Counted from the first letter of the stretch, positions 20,091-30,339 are shown. The stretch is DNA of 64,000 nt from Ophiodon elongatus (GCA_016806645.1 JACSYO010001999.1:1484501-1548500); one strand, 5' to 3'. Notes: generated from the letters alone by a model not told the origin. Made by a program: numbers and translations.

Positions 20091-21459
20091 ATGAATGCTG
20101 GACAGGTCAATAGTCCCCTACTCTTTCATCTCGAGCCAAGATCAAGTTAAAACGTCTGCAAAGCTAATGAATTAGCCTTAGGCAAACGATACGGTTTGTG
20201 CTAATTCAAAAATGTTAGCATGCTAACGCACTAAACTAAGTGATGTTCAACCAAAATCTTGATCTTTCCCTCAACTTAACCTGGAAAAACCTTAGCTATA
20301 GCAGTGGGAGATCAGAAAACCAATCATTTTCGTAACAGGTCTGGAAGACACTGACAGATGATGTCTTTTGTGTGTTTTCATTTTGGAGGGCAATGACAAA
20401 CGACATGTTTTCCCCTTAAGTTTGGAAGACTTGCTGAAATTAAGAAATATTTTGTCTAGCTTGTATTGAGAGAAGAAGAAGGGAGGAAAAGGAGACCGAA
20501 GGAGGGGTGAACAGAGTGGAAAACAGAGGTTGGTAAAAAAAAAATGAAAATAGAGGTTTGAGAAGGAACAACATAAAGAGAAGCTTTTCTGAGAACATAT
20601 TTGAGAAAGAAAAAGAAAAAATCAATCAATTCAAAGAAAAACTTTGAATTGACCAATATCAGTTGATATTGGTCATAAATTTGTCATATTACCTCTTTGC
20701 CACTAGAACTAGTGTCTTTGCTCTAATGGTAGAACATGCAGAATAATGTTATTTATGTCATGCTATGCAAGTGATTTAAATTGGAAAGAAATAAGAGGAA
20801 GAAGAGAGGAGAATTTTGTGTGTATCTATATATAGATAGATGATGAGATGATAGATGGTGAGAAAATTAGGCGACGGAAGACGATATTAGAGTTGGGTCG
20901 ATTTCCACTTTTGCTAGTTCCGGTCTGGAGTACAAACTTAAACCAGTTTGATTTTATGCAAACCTGCATTTGTCATTATGATTACATCAACGACCTATGC
21001 CGAAAGACATCACAGCGCCAAACCCAACTTACATAGCATCAGTAACGTAACTAGTTCTTCATAAGTTTGCCTAACTTTGTTTTTATAAGGAAATAATGAA
21101 TGCACACTGAGCTTCCAGTTGAATATCTAAAAAAAAATCATCATAATTTCTCCTTTTTCGCTCTCTTTCTCTCCGCAGCTGTCCGCCCCTTTTTTCTTCG
21201 ACAAATATAATTAACAGGGACTACCAACTAACTAACTAACTAACAAAAAACAATAAAACCTGTTACAGTAATGAGCAATATGACAACGTTATTAACACTA
21301 TTAATACGCTTGAAATCGCATACCTTTTGTTTTACTTTTAGTCCATACTTTTGCTGCCCTTGCAAAGTATGCAGTCTTGCATGCAGTGTGGCGTCATCTG
21401 AGACATACTACTTCGTCATAACAGTTGCACTTCAACTTTGACCCTCTTGCTCATATTTC
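20091..21459. other. Non-coding stretch with a small family A fragment
   Basis: 'AAAATGTTAGCATGCTAACG' at about 20209-20250 looks like a short piece of repeat family A. The rest is AT-rich unique sequence, with purine-rich patches at 20465-20520 and 20790-20815 and an ACTA run near 21220-21243. Confidence 0.45.
20651..20674. other. Perfect 24-bp near-palindrome (11-bp arms)
   Basis: GACCAATATCA and TGATATTGGTC are exact reverse complements separated by GT. Such a short spacer favours DNA cruciform or dimeric protein binding over an RNA hairpin. Confidence 0.7.
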
Positions 21460-21660
21460 TGCTCTGCAGAGTAGCCAGAAAAGCATGCTGGCTTGCAGTT
21501 CCTCAAGTGGCCACTTGAGGCTGGCTCCAAAAGCGAGGTAATCTCCATGGAGCCCCATGTTAAAATATACACTGTTGAAGCAGAAATAAACATGTTTACA
21601 GCCTGGTTAAAAAAGAAAACGGTTTTAGTCTCTATATAGCTAATTTCCGGGAGCGGATGC
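21460..21660. repeat. Repeat family G fragment (AAGTGGCCACTTGAGGCTGG)
   Basis: Contains 'AAGTGGCCACTTGAGGCTGG', 'GAGCCCCATGTTAAAATATA' and 'GCAGAAATAAACATGTTTAC' followed by 'AGCCTGGTT'. I recall this set of blocks from a common percomorph repeat. Only one copy is seen here, so boundaries are approximate. Confidence 0.55.
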
Positions 21661-22599
21661 TGAGTCACGTAGTGGTAAAATTGAGTATACCGGTCGGGTT
21701 AGGTGTTTGGCTTAATATCAAACTGGTTTGAAAGTCTTTACGCTGGCTCAATCCCAGAAGACATCAGTGAGTTATTCTGTGCAATTTATAGCCTATACAT
21801 ACTGTATATCGCCTTCCAAAATGTCTCTACGACTGTTGAGTCAATATCCAGACGAAGGCGTGCCAGTTACAGCTCTCCGTGTGGAGTGAAGGAGTCCCCT
21901 TTTGGCCTCTGCTAACAGGCCAGTTTGTCCGTCTGTGTCCCAGCCAAAGTGTTAGCGTTTAGCTCATTGATTTCCTCCAGTCGGTTGCTGTGATTAATCC
22001 GAGACAGGCGCCTTGCCCTGCATTCTGAAAAGCACGTCCTCCACTGCAGGGGGCCGAACAGCTTGAGACGACGCCTATTCATTAGAGGCCCTGACACATT
22101 TTCCTCCATCTGACATACTGTCCGTCCTTGTTGACAACGGGGATGATTTGACACTTGCGTTATAGAACCAGATACACAAATCAAATGAGCAAATTATGCT
22201 TCACAGCCCATATTAGTAGCATTTTGAACATGATTCATGAACTATGCTATGCCCTGCTGCCTGAAAAGCAGGTATTGATTTTCACCGGCGTATAAAGAGA
22301 ATGCTTCGATAGAAAACACTTCTCAATGGGAGGGGAGCAGCACTTTATAATATGAATTCTACAGTTTAATACAGAGGTTCATTTGGTGATGAGTGAATAG
22401 AAATATGTGTTTGCAACCACTGAAATGTTAGCAGCAGAAGGCTCCACGATAGAAGACACTTATCCAATGTCGAGTTTAACTTTATTACACCCATGTTCAT
22501 TTCTCGTAGTGTAATATTCTTTGCTTCCCTAACATTTAGGGGAGATCTTTCTCCAAACCCGTTAAGTTACAATTAACCTCTATGAACAGATATCTGCAT
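21661..22599. other. Non-coding stretch with a short local duplication
   Basis: The words CGATAGAAAACACTTCTCAATG (22307) and CGATAGAAGACACTTATCCAATG (22447) recur about 140 bp apart. Otherwise the sequence is unique, with no gene recognised. Confidence 0.4.
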
Positions 22600-22940
22600 A
22601 TGAATGCAATCTGTAGGCAACGGGGAAAGATTTTGGTCCCGGAAGTGTTCTGTGGTCTGTTTATAGTCCGAGTAGCATTGACCAATCACGTTTGAGCGGG
22701 CTATGCGCGCGAGTAAAAGATGTGGAATGTTTTGGTTAAAATGCAATATCTGATCCCATTGGCCATCGGCCGGAGACGATTTTAGTTTTTTTATTGGCCA
22801 AAAAATAAACTGTTAAGTGGGTGTAAACTGACATTCCGGTCGTCTCTCGACTACAGCTCCGTTCTCGGATCTCAAGTTGCTTATCGGACTGCAAACACTG
22901 ACTTGACAGTATTGGTGTGTCCGGATATCCTCTGGCTACA
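22600..22940 (+). repeat. Repeat family H (probable interspersed repeat)
   Basis: 'GAGTAGCATTGACCAATCAC', 'GATCCCATTGGCCATCGGCC', 'GACATTCCGGTCGTCTCTCG' and 'CAGCTCCGTTCTCGGATCTC' are blocks I associate with a teleost repeat. The call rests on memory only, as no second copy is in the window. Confidence 0.4.
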
Positions 22941-23042
22941 CTGGAACCCCCTGAAAATAATGCCCTCTGCCCCAAGAGGATACATGGTCGTCGGACCGAT
23001 ACTCTATGGGTTTCGAGATTGAGTAACAATTTATACACACAC

Positions 23043-23549
23043 TGTGGCAAACCAGGGGGAAAAGCTGAGCAGACACAGCCCAGGGGGTGGATCCCCAAGC
23101 TCAGGTTGGGCGAGGTGATAGAGGGAGTCTAATATCCAGTGAAGGTGCTGCAGCCACTAGGCACGTGGCATTGGTCGCACGTGGCATTGGTCACACCTGC
23201 AGCCCATCAGCTAATGAGAGTGAGGATATGTTCACAGAGCTGGGAAGCAGCACGGGCGGACAGACTGGGCAGGACACTACGAGGATCTCCTGAACCTCTG
23301 GAGAGGAGCTGCATCGGACGGGAGGACGAAGGAACAGTCTCATGCCGGGTGTAGACCAAAGGACCAAGACCCCTAACGGTTAGGGTAAAGGGGGATGGGG
23401 TTAGGTTAGGTTAGGTTAGGTTAGGAGGCTAGGAGGTTAGGTTAGGGCCTAACCTATTTATTAAAGGACACTTTTTGTTACGTGAATACTGTCTCTGAGT
23501 CTCCTGTTCAATTCCCAAATCTTGCCTCCACGTCCCCCCGGGTTGCTAC

Positions 23550-23553
<4 letters not shown>
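23043..23553 (+). mobile_element. Solo LTR inserted in a CA microsatellite
   Basis: The segment starts TGTGGCAAACCAGGGGG and ends GGGTTGCTACAACA (TG...CA) and is bounded on both sides by CACAC. An ATTAAA polyadenylation signal at 23460-23465 is followed by 'CTCTGAGTCTCCTGTTCAAT', typical R/U5 texture of Gypsy-type fish LTRs. No internal retroelement coding sequence or second LTR lies beside it, so it is a solo LTR left by recombination. The interior carries a TTAGG-rich patch (23401-23445). Because the flanks are CA repeats, the target-site duplication is not diagnostic by itself. Confidence 0.65.
23401..23445 (+). repeat. (TTAGG)n-like tandem patch inside the solo LTR
   Basis: Five perfect TTAGG units followed by degenerate AGGCTAGGAGGTTAGG units. 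It looks like the arthropod telomere pentamer, but sits in an LTR of a vertebrate and is best read as a local tandem expansion. Confidence 0.85.

Positions 23554-23590
<37 letters not shown>
23554..23590. repeat. (CA)18 microsatellite
   Basis: The right-hand part of the CA array that appears to have been split by the LTR; a few ACAC units remain on the left (23035-23042). Confidence 0.95.
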
Positions 23591-23592
<2 letters not shown>

Positions 23593-25016
23593 GTTACAAA
23601 AGTTGTAATCAAACTTTGAAACCCTGACTAGAATTGAATTACACCACAAATTCCTTTTCTTTCACTTCCTGATTTCTCTCACATTTTTTTAATAGACATT
23701 TTCAAATGATATTCAGGAACTCGGAGCACTTTTTTCTTTCTGAATATAAATGGCCAAGGTTGCGCAGAATGAGCTGAGACCTTAAGTTTGTACAGCTTTT
23801 CTATGCGCTGCTGTAATCCTTTCAGAACCTTTTCACTCCATACTGTGGACGCTCACAATGACGCGGCTCCCCGTACAATGGCAGACCTTACTCAAAAGCG
23901 GAGTCATTCGATTGAGGTGGCATTTTCAATCTGTGTGCGCGCCCACAAGTGCTTTCAGTGAGCGGGAGAATGTCAGGGTAAAACTTACAAAGAGATTTGT
24001 TTTCTAAGAGACAAAGGAAAAAAACACCTATCATATGTATTAGTGTGCATTAAAAGCAGGCCACTCGTGTCGAGGTTACTTTGCCTCTCACCTCTGAACC
24101 TTATTTCGTTCCTTTGGCTCACAAACATAAGGAGTGTGAAATTCACAGCATACTAAGAAACGACTATGTTAGAAAGGAAGAATAACTGACACAGGGATCA
24201 GAAATTGTCAATACGGGTGGTTAATATTGTTGAATGCCATATGAATAAGGATGTGTTTAAAAGATACTTTTAAATACCTTTCATGCCAATTTCAATTGCT
24301 AGTTTAAAGCACACAAAGATCCAAAATGGTGGTGACTTTTGCTTCAATTGCAAATAGAAGTTGCTAAAGAGGAGGTGGATGTTGGTGCTGCCTTTAACAG
24401 AATGATCCCGTTTGATTGCATTGTTACTGTGAAGGCCCAATTTTCCAACATACAAGACAATAAACTACTGACTTGGTGTTTGCAGTGAGGTGTCAGTCCT
24501 GGATGGTTTAAGGCCAAGCTGTCGTGCAGCCTCCAACTGCTCACTGCTTGTCCCACTGTGCGTTCCCATAATCATGCTGGGCCTTTCTAGACTACGTAGT
24601 GTTCAGGGGCGCACTGAGAGTCGAACAGAAAAAACTCGGGCCAGATGTACAAACAATGACTCGGCTTAAAAGACATACATATGCTTTATATATATAAACA
24701 TATAGATAATATCGGATATCTGATATTTGTGAGAAAAGGGAACAAGCTGTGTGTGATGTAATGAAGTAAAGATGAAAAGTAAGGCGAGAGACAGAATCCA
24801 ATCTGCAATGTCACCGAGCATGTAGGATTATTTTTCAAACTAACACAGGAACTAAAAGTGAAGTGGACATTTTGTCACGTGAGTCTCCAGTCTGGTGACT
24901 GGTTAGACGCTCGTTACCGACTTGGTTAGTCACACAAGTCGTTAGTCTGTCAAGTTAACGTCAACCATGCCCTTTTCCTTTCACCTAACTAAGGGGTTTT
25001 GTTGCTAAAACCTAAA
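23591..25016. other. Non-coding stretch
   Basis: Unique AT-rich sequence. No gene or convincing repeat family is seen. Confidence 0.45.
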
Positions 25017-25329
25017 TGTAACAGGATGAGTGTTACCCCGCGCGTTTCCCCCCCAGCAGAGAAGACGCTTCGCAGCTTTGGTCAGGTGTCAACAACTTTT
25101 ATTGCGTTGCTCTCGATGCTCTCTCGTACGTTCGCTGCTCTCGCAGATTGTGTCTCTGCTGCCTCTCCTTCCTCCTCTCAGTCCCTACTGGGATTCATAT
25201 AAGGGAGAAAGCACAATCAGCCAACCCATACCAGTTGAGGCTAATTAAGCCTCCTCCGGCCCCGTTCCCTGAGCCACTACTCCGCCCCCCCCACTCCGCA
25301 GCTGAGCCAAACCACGCCCCGCCACCACA
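25017..25329 (-). mobile_element. Solo LTR with perfect CTAAA target-site duplication
   Basis: A 313-bp segment starts TGTAACAGG and ends CCACCACA on the plus strand. It is flanked by identical CTAAA pentamers at 25012-25016 and 25330-25334. Read on the minus strand it begins TGTGGTGGCGGGG, has a TTATATGA TATA-like element (25195-25202) and an AATAAA polyadenylation signal about 100 bp further on (25098-25103), and ends CCTGTTACA. Ends, duplication, element order and length all fit a Gypsy-type LTR. No internal region is adjacent, so it is a solo LTR. Confidence 0.85.
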
Positions 25330-25759
25330 CTAAACTTACCGTGAAGACGGAAGTTTATTTTGAAAAGACACTGCTCAGGTAACGAGCGTATTCCGTCCCT
25401 GACACGTCGCAAAACCGACGGTGTGAGAGCGTCACAGTTCGAAGCTTAGCGCCACCGACCAGGCGCCTTCATTTGAGAATGTGTTGATGGTTACACAGTT
25501 ATTGATCCCATGAAAACTATAAAAACCCTTAGATGATATTGTGTGTGTTTAGCTTCTGAATGGCTTACACACACTGCTCTTACAAGCTTTTTTAAATGTT
25601 CCTGTGTCGCCAGTACTGACCCTGGAAAATCAATTTCACTACTGTTTAAGTTCTTCTTCTCACAGCCTCTTTTTTGGTGGCAGCTCTCCAATTCTTGGCA
25701 CACGGCACAACACTTTCCCTTGTACAGTGTTTAATGGGTGTTACCTATGCTAATCATAA
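25330..25759. other. Non-coding stretch
   Basis: A CpG-bearing segment (25380-25470) is followed by unique sequence; no gene is recognised. Confidence 0.4.
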
Positions 25760-25910
25760 ACAGCCACATGCCTCCAGTTTAGTGGGATTCATCATTCAGC
25801 ACACCTGGGTAAAAGCACATGTGGACTGTTAAGAACATTTGGTGCACTTATTTTTCCTCTCAACAGAAAAAATAAAGTGAAATTGAAGAGAGTGCTGCTG
25901 CATGAGCCCC
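25760..25910 (+). repeat. Repeat family I, copy 1
   Basis: Blocks 'CCACATGCCTCCAG', 'AGTGGGATTCATCATTCAGC', 'GGACTGTTAAGAACATTTGG' recur as 'CCACACGCCTCTCA', 'AGTGGGATTCGTCATTCAGC', 'GGATGGTTAAGAACATTTTG' at 49011-49170, in the same order and orientation. Confidence 0.7.
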
Positions 25911-26250
25911 AATGAAACATGGATCTGCCCACACGACAACACAGCTCAGGACTTTGCCACTTGGAAGACTATTAAAGTGTAATTTCAAACCCAGGTGTTA
26001 TCGCAGAATAAGTTAAACACGTGTGTGGTGTAAAGGTGGACTGGACTCTTTCCCTCTAAAGCCCATGAGGAATTCGACCGGTAAAAATGAGACGAAAAGT
26101 GGTTTGAAGTTTAAATAAAAAAGTATTTACTTTGAATGAAAACAATTGCACACTGAACACAACACAAAACCCTACATGTCCCATGGGAGTCCTCCGACGC
26201 CGTGCTTGTAGCAAGCTGGAACCGGAAGCCCCATCACGTCGGCACGTGAG

Positions 26251-26260
26251 CCTTTTATAT
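26251..26260 (-). promoter_or_regulatory. TATA box of the probable LTR
   Basis: ATATAAAAGG on the minus strand, a strong TATA box, lies 10 bp downstream of the 21-bp repeat array. Transcription would start near 26220-26230 on the minus strand. Confidence 0.5.
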
Positions 26261-26270
26261 GTCTTCGAAG

Positions 26271-26396
26271 TCCTTGTGCGCGCTGCGCCTATCTTCGTGC
26301 ACGTTGCGCCTATGGTCGTGCACGCTGCGCCCGTCCTTGTGCACGCTGCGCCTATGGTCGTGCACGCTGCACCCGTCCTCGTGCACGCTGCGCGCG
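26271..26396. repeat. Six 21-bp tandem repeats (CGTGCACGCTGCGCC core)
   Basis: Six units of exactly 21 bp, each containing GTGCACGCTGCGCC or a one-base variant, with alternating TATGGTC and CGTCCTT linkers so that the effective higher period is 42 bp. As 21 is a multiple of 3, both strands stay open and yield heptad-like peptides. GTGCAC and CACG words make each unit a plausible factor site. Confidence 0.95.
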
Positions 26397-26570
26397 TCGT
26401 CTCCCCTCGTTGTCCAACTCCCGTGACGTGGTAATCGTCGGGTCCGTTCTCCGTCTTACGTACGCACATTTTTAGTGCGTCACCCTGCTGCGACCTTTCG
26501 CCGTTGCACTTTCGGTTCGCAAGCTTCTCCAGCGATAGTCCATAATTAACTGCTTTATCGGATTCATACA

Positions 26571-26706
26571 CACGGTAATTTATAAAATAGTCTAAACACA
26601 CTAATTATGAAATAGTCTAAACATACGGTAGTTATGAAATGGTTATAAAATAATGTAATTATGAAATAGTTTAAACATACTGTAATTATAAAATAGTTAC
26701 AAAATG
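26571..26706. repeat. AT-rich 25-27-bp minisatellite abutting the LTR
   Basis: About five degenerate units of the form AAATAGTCTAAACATACGGT followed by AGTTATG, with indels. The first partial unit overlaps the LTR edge (CATACACACGGTAA), so the array may have grown from the integration junction, or the boundary is slightly different. Confidence 0.85.
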
Positions 26707-27829
26707 ATGGCATAAAACTGATTGCTTTAGGAGCTTCTTCTATTCAGCTTTAACAGTGGCTAACAGAACATGTGCTTACATGGCTACGGTGGTCATATAT
26801 TGTACGAAGTCCCAATGAAGTCCCAATCAAGGTCGAATACAATGGATTTTGCTCTACTCTCAGCTCAAGTTTTCATGTCAAGGATAGAAACTGCCAAGAA
26901 CAAGAGTGTCCAACTATGAAGACTTCAGGCACAGGAAGCCCTGCTACTCACTCAGCAGGATGGGCCTGAGGGGGTTTTAGGGGGGTTTAGTTTTAAAACA
27001 AAATCTTGACTTACAGATGGGTAACAGGTTTCTTTGGTGCTCACACAAAACTGTTGTAAAGAAATGCCCACACTCCCAGTTCAACACTTCAACCCTATTT
27101 CTTAAAAATGGCATTCATATACAGCTAGATGTCTCACAGCATGAGACACACCTCCCGCAACCAGGATGCCTAAACCTAACACCATGCAAGGCCTGTGCTA
27201 TGTACGCTCAACCATCCACCCTTGAATCCTCTGACTGATGTGCAGTTTGGTGGAGATACACTAAATCCGATGGGCGATGCTTGGTTTTGGCGCAACGGTT
27301 TTTGACATGGCCGCAAACCTTCCCATTTCCCATAAAGCCAAACAGGGTCCTAAAATATTTTTCATTTGTGGCGAGAAACAGGCAATGCAGAAACAGAATC
27401 TTGATTCATATTTGATCGACGCTGCCTACTTTGACCGTTTGATCTGAGTCTCGCGAGCCCATGGCGGCGGACGGACGGACGGATGGACGAATAACGTTTA
27501 CGCTGCAAATTCAGATATCACGCGACGCACGGCTGGATCTCTTTCTCTCCATTGAAAATGAATAGGCCCCGTCAACGTCACATACGTCAATGGATTTGGA
27601 ATGCCGTACCTCGGGGATTGGAATAAAAAAATAGCGTTGCTAGTGAATGCCATCCTGGCGCCAATTACATTTTGTATGCTTTTTGTAGGAGACAGAGACT
27701 AAAAGATTTTTTTTTTTAAAGAGCAGAAACATCCAGGAATTTGAGTACTATGACCTGAACTTTACTTTGTGGCCTGTAGCTGACTTTAGCTGGATAAGTT
27801 CTTCTGCCAACACGACCTGCCTATTTAAA
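26707..27829. other. Non-coding stretch, probably repeat-derived in part
   Basis: 'GTTTGGTGGAGATACACTAA' and 'GACATGGCCGCAAACCTTCC' (27246-27330) feel like an interspersed repeat but cannot be placed. A short GGAC run is at 27468-27486 and a T run at 27707-27716. No gene is recognised. Confidence 0.35.
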
Positions 27830-27932
27830 ATTTGATGAAGGAGGGGAGTTAATGAATCTGTGGAAACTCTCTCTCTTTTCTATTCCATCCTTTCTCATTC
27901 TCCCTCTACTTTGGTCTGGACATGAATGAAAG

Positions 27933-27978
27933 TTAATTCGAGAGATTTTGGCCATTACAAAATCTCTCGGGGAATTAA
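27933..27978. other. Hairpin: 18-bp stem, 3-nt bulge, 7-nt loop
   Basis: TTAATTC (27933-27939) pairs with GAATTAA (27972-27978), and GAGAGATTTTG (27940-27950) pairs with CAAAATCTCTC (27958-27968). The loop is GCCATTA and GGG is bulged on the 3' arm. All 18 pairs are Watson-Crick. Confidence 0.75.
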
Positions 27979-28128
27979 AAAATAAAAAGAAAAAAAAATC
28001 CCCTTCTGGGCAGCCCTCTGAATTGTTGCACAAATTAATCCCCTTTCCCAATTCCATCATTTGCCCCGAGCTCCCATTTCAGAATTATCCCTTTTCAATT
28101 ATTTCTCTCCCCCTCTTCTAATTTCTAG

Positions 28129-28153
28129 TCACCATTGGACATATCAATGGTGA
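28129..28153. other. Hairpin: perfect 9-bp stem, 7-nt loop
   Basis: TCACCATTG and CAATGGTGA are exact reverse complements around GACATAT. Confidence 0.65.
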
Positions 28154-28598
28154 TGAGAGTGGAGAGGAGAGAAGAGGAGTGAATGCGTTATTAATTGCTC
28201 TGATGTGGATTAGATGTGAGCATCGTGAGCATCGTGGCCACCCCCCACACCTCCCCCCTCCCCTCTCCAATCACATTTCAATTAATAACAGTCAGCCGGG
28301 CTTCGCCTCAAGATGTGCTTGCAAGATGATTGGCCTGTCAGTCAGAGCTGCTAGGGAGCATTGGCAATTTGTCACCAGTTTCCTTTTTCCTCTTCTCTTT
28401 TCACAAATCGCTCACTCTTGTTTCTATCTTCTAATCTTTTTCCCTTGCTCCGCCTCTCATCTGGCTCTTCACTCAGGTATTTTTTTCTATTTTTTTCTGT
28501 CTTCAAAATCATGCCACATTTCATCCATTTATTCATTTTTCCCATGATAGCCTGGTCAGCGTTGAAAAGGACTGTCAATGTGTGTGAGTGTGTGAGAG

Positions 28599-28601
<3 letters not shown>

Positions 28602-28662
<61 letters not shown>
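28602..28662. repeat. (TG)30 microsatellite
   Basis: About 61 bp of uninterrupted TG. A CA array follows at 28840, giving an inverted pair. Confidence 0.97.
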
Positions 28663-28663
<1 letters not shown>

Positions 28664-28838
28664 CACGGATCTGCTAAGAGGTTCTCTCCTGCCTGAGGTG
28701 ACACGCAACTTAAAAAAAACGGACGTCCTGCGCCACATTTCAAATGAGATAGGAGACAACACAGCCACTTTCTTCTCAGGCTCTCATGACAACCTGCTAC
28801 CCAAAACCAGCTTATGCTGAAAAACACACAACCGCTCA

Positions 28839-28839
<1 letters not shown>

Positions 28840-28871
<32 letters not shown>
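28840..28871. repeat. (CA)16 microsatellite
   Basis: 32 bp of perfect CA, opposite in sense to the TG array 178 bp upstream. Confidence 0.97.
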
Positions 28872-28873
<2 letters not shown>

Positions 28874-29910
28874 CAGTCATTTCTCTTTTATGTCCCCTCC
28901 TCTAAGAGCTATCTTCTTTTGTCACCTGCTCCTGTTTGTGTTACAGTAAATATGATGCCAATGAGGATTCATGGTTCCACCGTTTTGTTCTTTTAGTTTT
29001 TTGGCTTCCTGTTTTTTTTATTTTAAAGCTGTATTCATCTACAAGCATGTATTGCTAGTCGATATGTACAAACCACTATACTTTAAGTATAAAAGTATGC
29101 TTTAATGGTGTAAAAAAGGAAGCAGAATAAGGTTTTACCACTCTGGTGAAGAAATAGATTTATTTATTGTTGTTTAGAAAAGAGGATTTCAATCCACCCA
29201 TGCTATTCCCCCTGTATACATCCAAACAACCTTTGAACAATAAATGAGTCACTTCCTCCGTCATAATAATAGCGTTATACCTGAAAAAGGTCATTTCATT
29301 ACTTCTCGATATTCACCAGCAGAAGTCACAGTTCCCATCACACTCCCCATTAGCAGAATGTAGATCTGTCAAACGCGCCTTCCAACAACTGCAAAGCCTC
29401 CATACATACACTTAACGTCTTGTGCATTTAAGACATGTAGAGATAGAAAAAGAGAGCAGCCTACGAGCAGCCTACGTTGTGGAGGTATTTACCGACAGCC
29501 ATAGCTTAGCCCTAATGGCCGTACACGCAGCTCTTTAACTGTGAACAAAACCCACTGAGTCCTGAATGTAGCCTCACCAATGGTTAGCTACTGTAGCAGA
29601 GTTTGTTTTTTTTAAAGAGTAAAAAGTATTCCTCTTTATTCCAGCTGTCTCACCCAACCTCACCATCTGCCCCTGTACCAAGCTAACACATCCTGGACTG
29701 GTCTGTCCACTGGACCCATATGAATTGAAAGGATTTAGACAAAGTCCTGGTCAGGGCAAACAAGCCAACCATCCACAGTATTGAAACAACAGGGATTTCA
29801 AATGGTATTCATTTACACTACTCATGATTGAAAACAATTACTCAGTTTCCACATGGCAAGTCAAGTAATCCCATTACGACGACATGGGGGTGTTTGAACC
29901 CTCTCTCGAT
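28872..29910. other. Non-coding stretch
   Basis: AT-rich unique sequence; nothing recognised. Confidence 0.45.
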
Positions 29911-30160
29911 CAGTGTTGGGCAAGGTACTTGAAAAATGTCATCAGTTTCTAATGACACGTTATCAACTGAAAAAGTAACTACATTACTTTAAAAGGGCAC
30001 AATGAGTAGGATTTGACGGTTGTGGGTCAACGTTTGGCCCCTCAATGAGGGTTGGAGTGCTCTCCAGCGGGCGAAAGCTGACCCCGGCGTCGGCCATTTT
30101 CGCAGGTTCCTCTTGGACGTGTGCTTATGATCTGGCACCTGGTCACTGACTCACAGAGGG
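29911..30160 (+). repeat. Compound of two repeat fragments (CAGTGTTGGGCAAG and GGCACAATGAGTAGG types)
   Basis: 29911-29990 starts CAGTGTTGGGCAAGGTACTT and continues with 'AAAAAGTAACTACATTACTT', the terminal region of a common fish DNA-transposon family (name not recalled). It passes at TTTAAAAGGGCACAATGAG into a second repeat-like block that includes 'GGTTGGAGTGCTCTCCAGCG' and 'GGCCATTTTCGCAGGTTCC'. Right boundaries are unclear. Confidence 0.5.
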
Positions 30161-30339
30161 TCTCTGCGGATACAGACACGGTCCATGCACTTGCTGCGGG
30201 GTCAGAAGTAATGATTGAGAGGGATTACTTTTGTCGACACATTGTTGTTTTGAGGTCAAACTAAATTGTGATTTTAATGAACAACAAAATGATGACATGC
30301 GTAGAAAGAAGACATTGTGGTTTAAGTCTAGTCTTTTTT

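Larger units (their letters stand above)
26022..26570 (-). mobile_element. Probable solo LTR with 21-bp repeats upstream of its TATA box
   Basis: A 549-bp segment starts TGTGTGGTG and ends TTCATACA on the plus strand, between identical CACG tetranucleotides (26018-26021 and 26571-26574). On the minus strand it reads TGTATGAATCC, then six 21-bp tandem repeats, then ATATAAAAGG, then a leader ending CCACACA. This is the order of an LTR: U3 with enhancer-like repeats, TATA, R/U5. A canonical polyadenylation signal is not evident. The long minus-strand frame here (26056-26601) runs through the repeats and is not called a gene. The 4-bp duplication is short, so the ends are less secure than at 25017. 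Confidence 0.5.
27830..28350. other. AT-rich conserved-element-like stretch with two hairpins
   Basis: Unique sequence rich in TTAATT, CAATTATTT, TTAATTGC and similar homeodomain-type words, without simple repeats for most of its length. It contains an 18-pair hairpin (27933-27978) and a 9-pair hairpin (28129-28153), both with 7-nt loops. This is the texture of a developmental conserved non-coding element; conservation is untested. Confidence 0.25.

Noticed and set aside
23401..23445. Interstitial telomere of TTAGG type
   Set aside because: Vertebrate telomeres are TTAGGG; only five perfect units, inside an LTR, so a local expansion is simpler.
26056..26601. 181-codon minus-strand frame with CTRTGAA-like repeats
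   Set aside because: Open because the 21-bp array is a multiple of three; spans the LTR's TATA box and leader, so better explained as a retroelement promoter.
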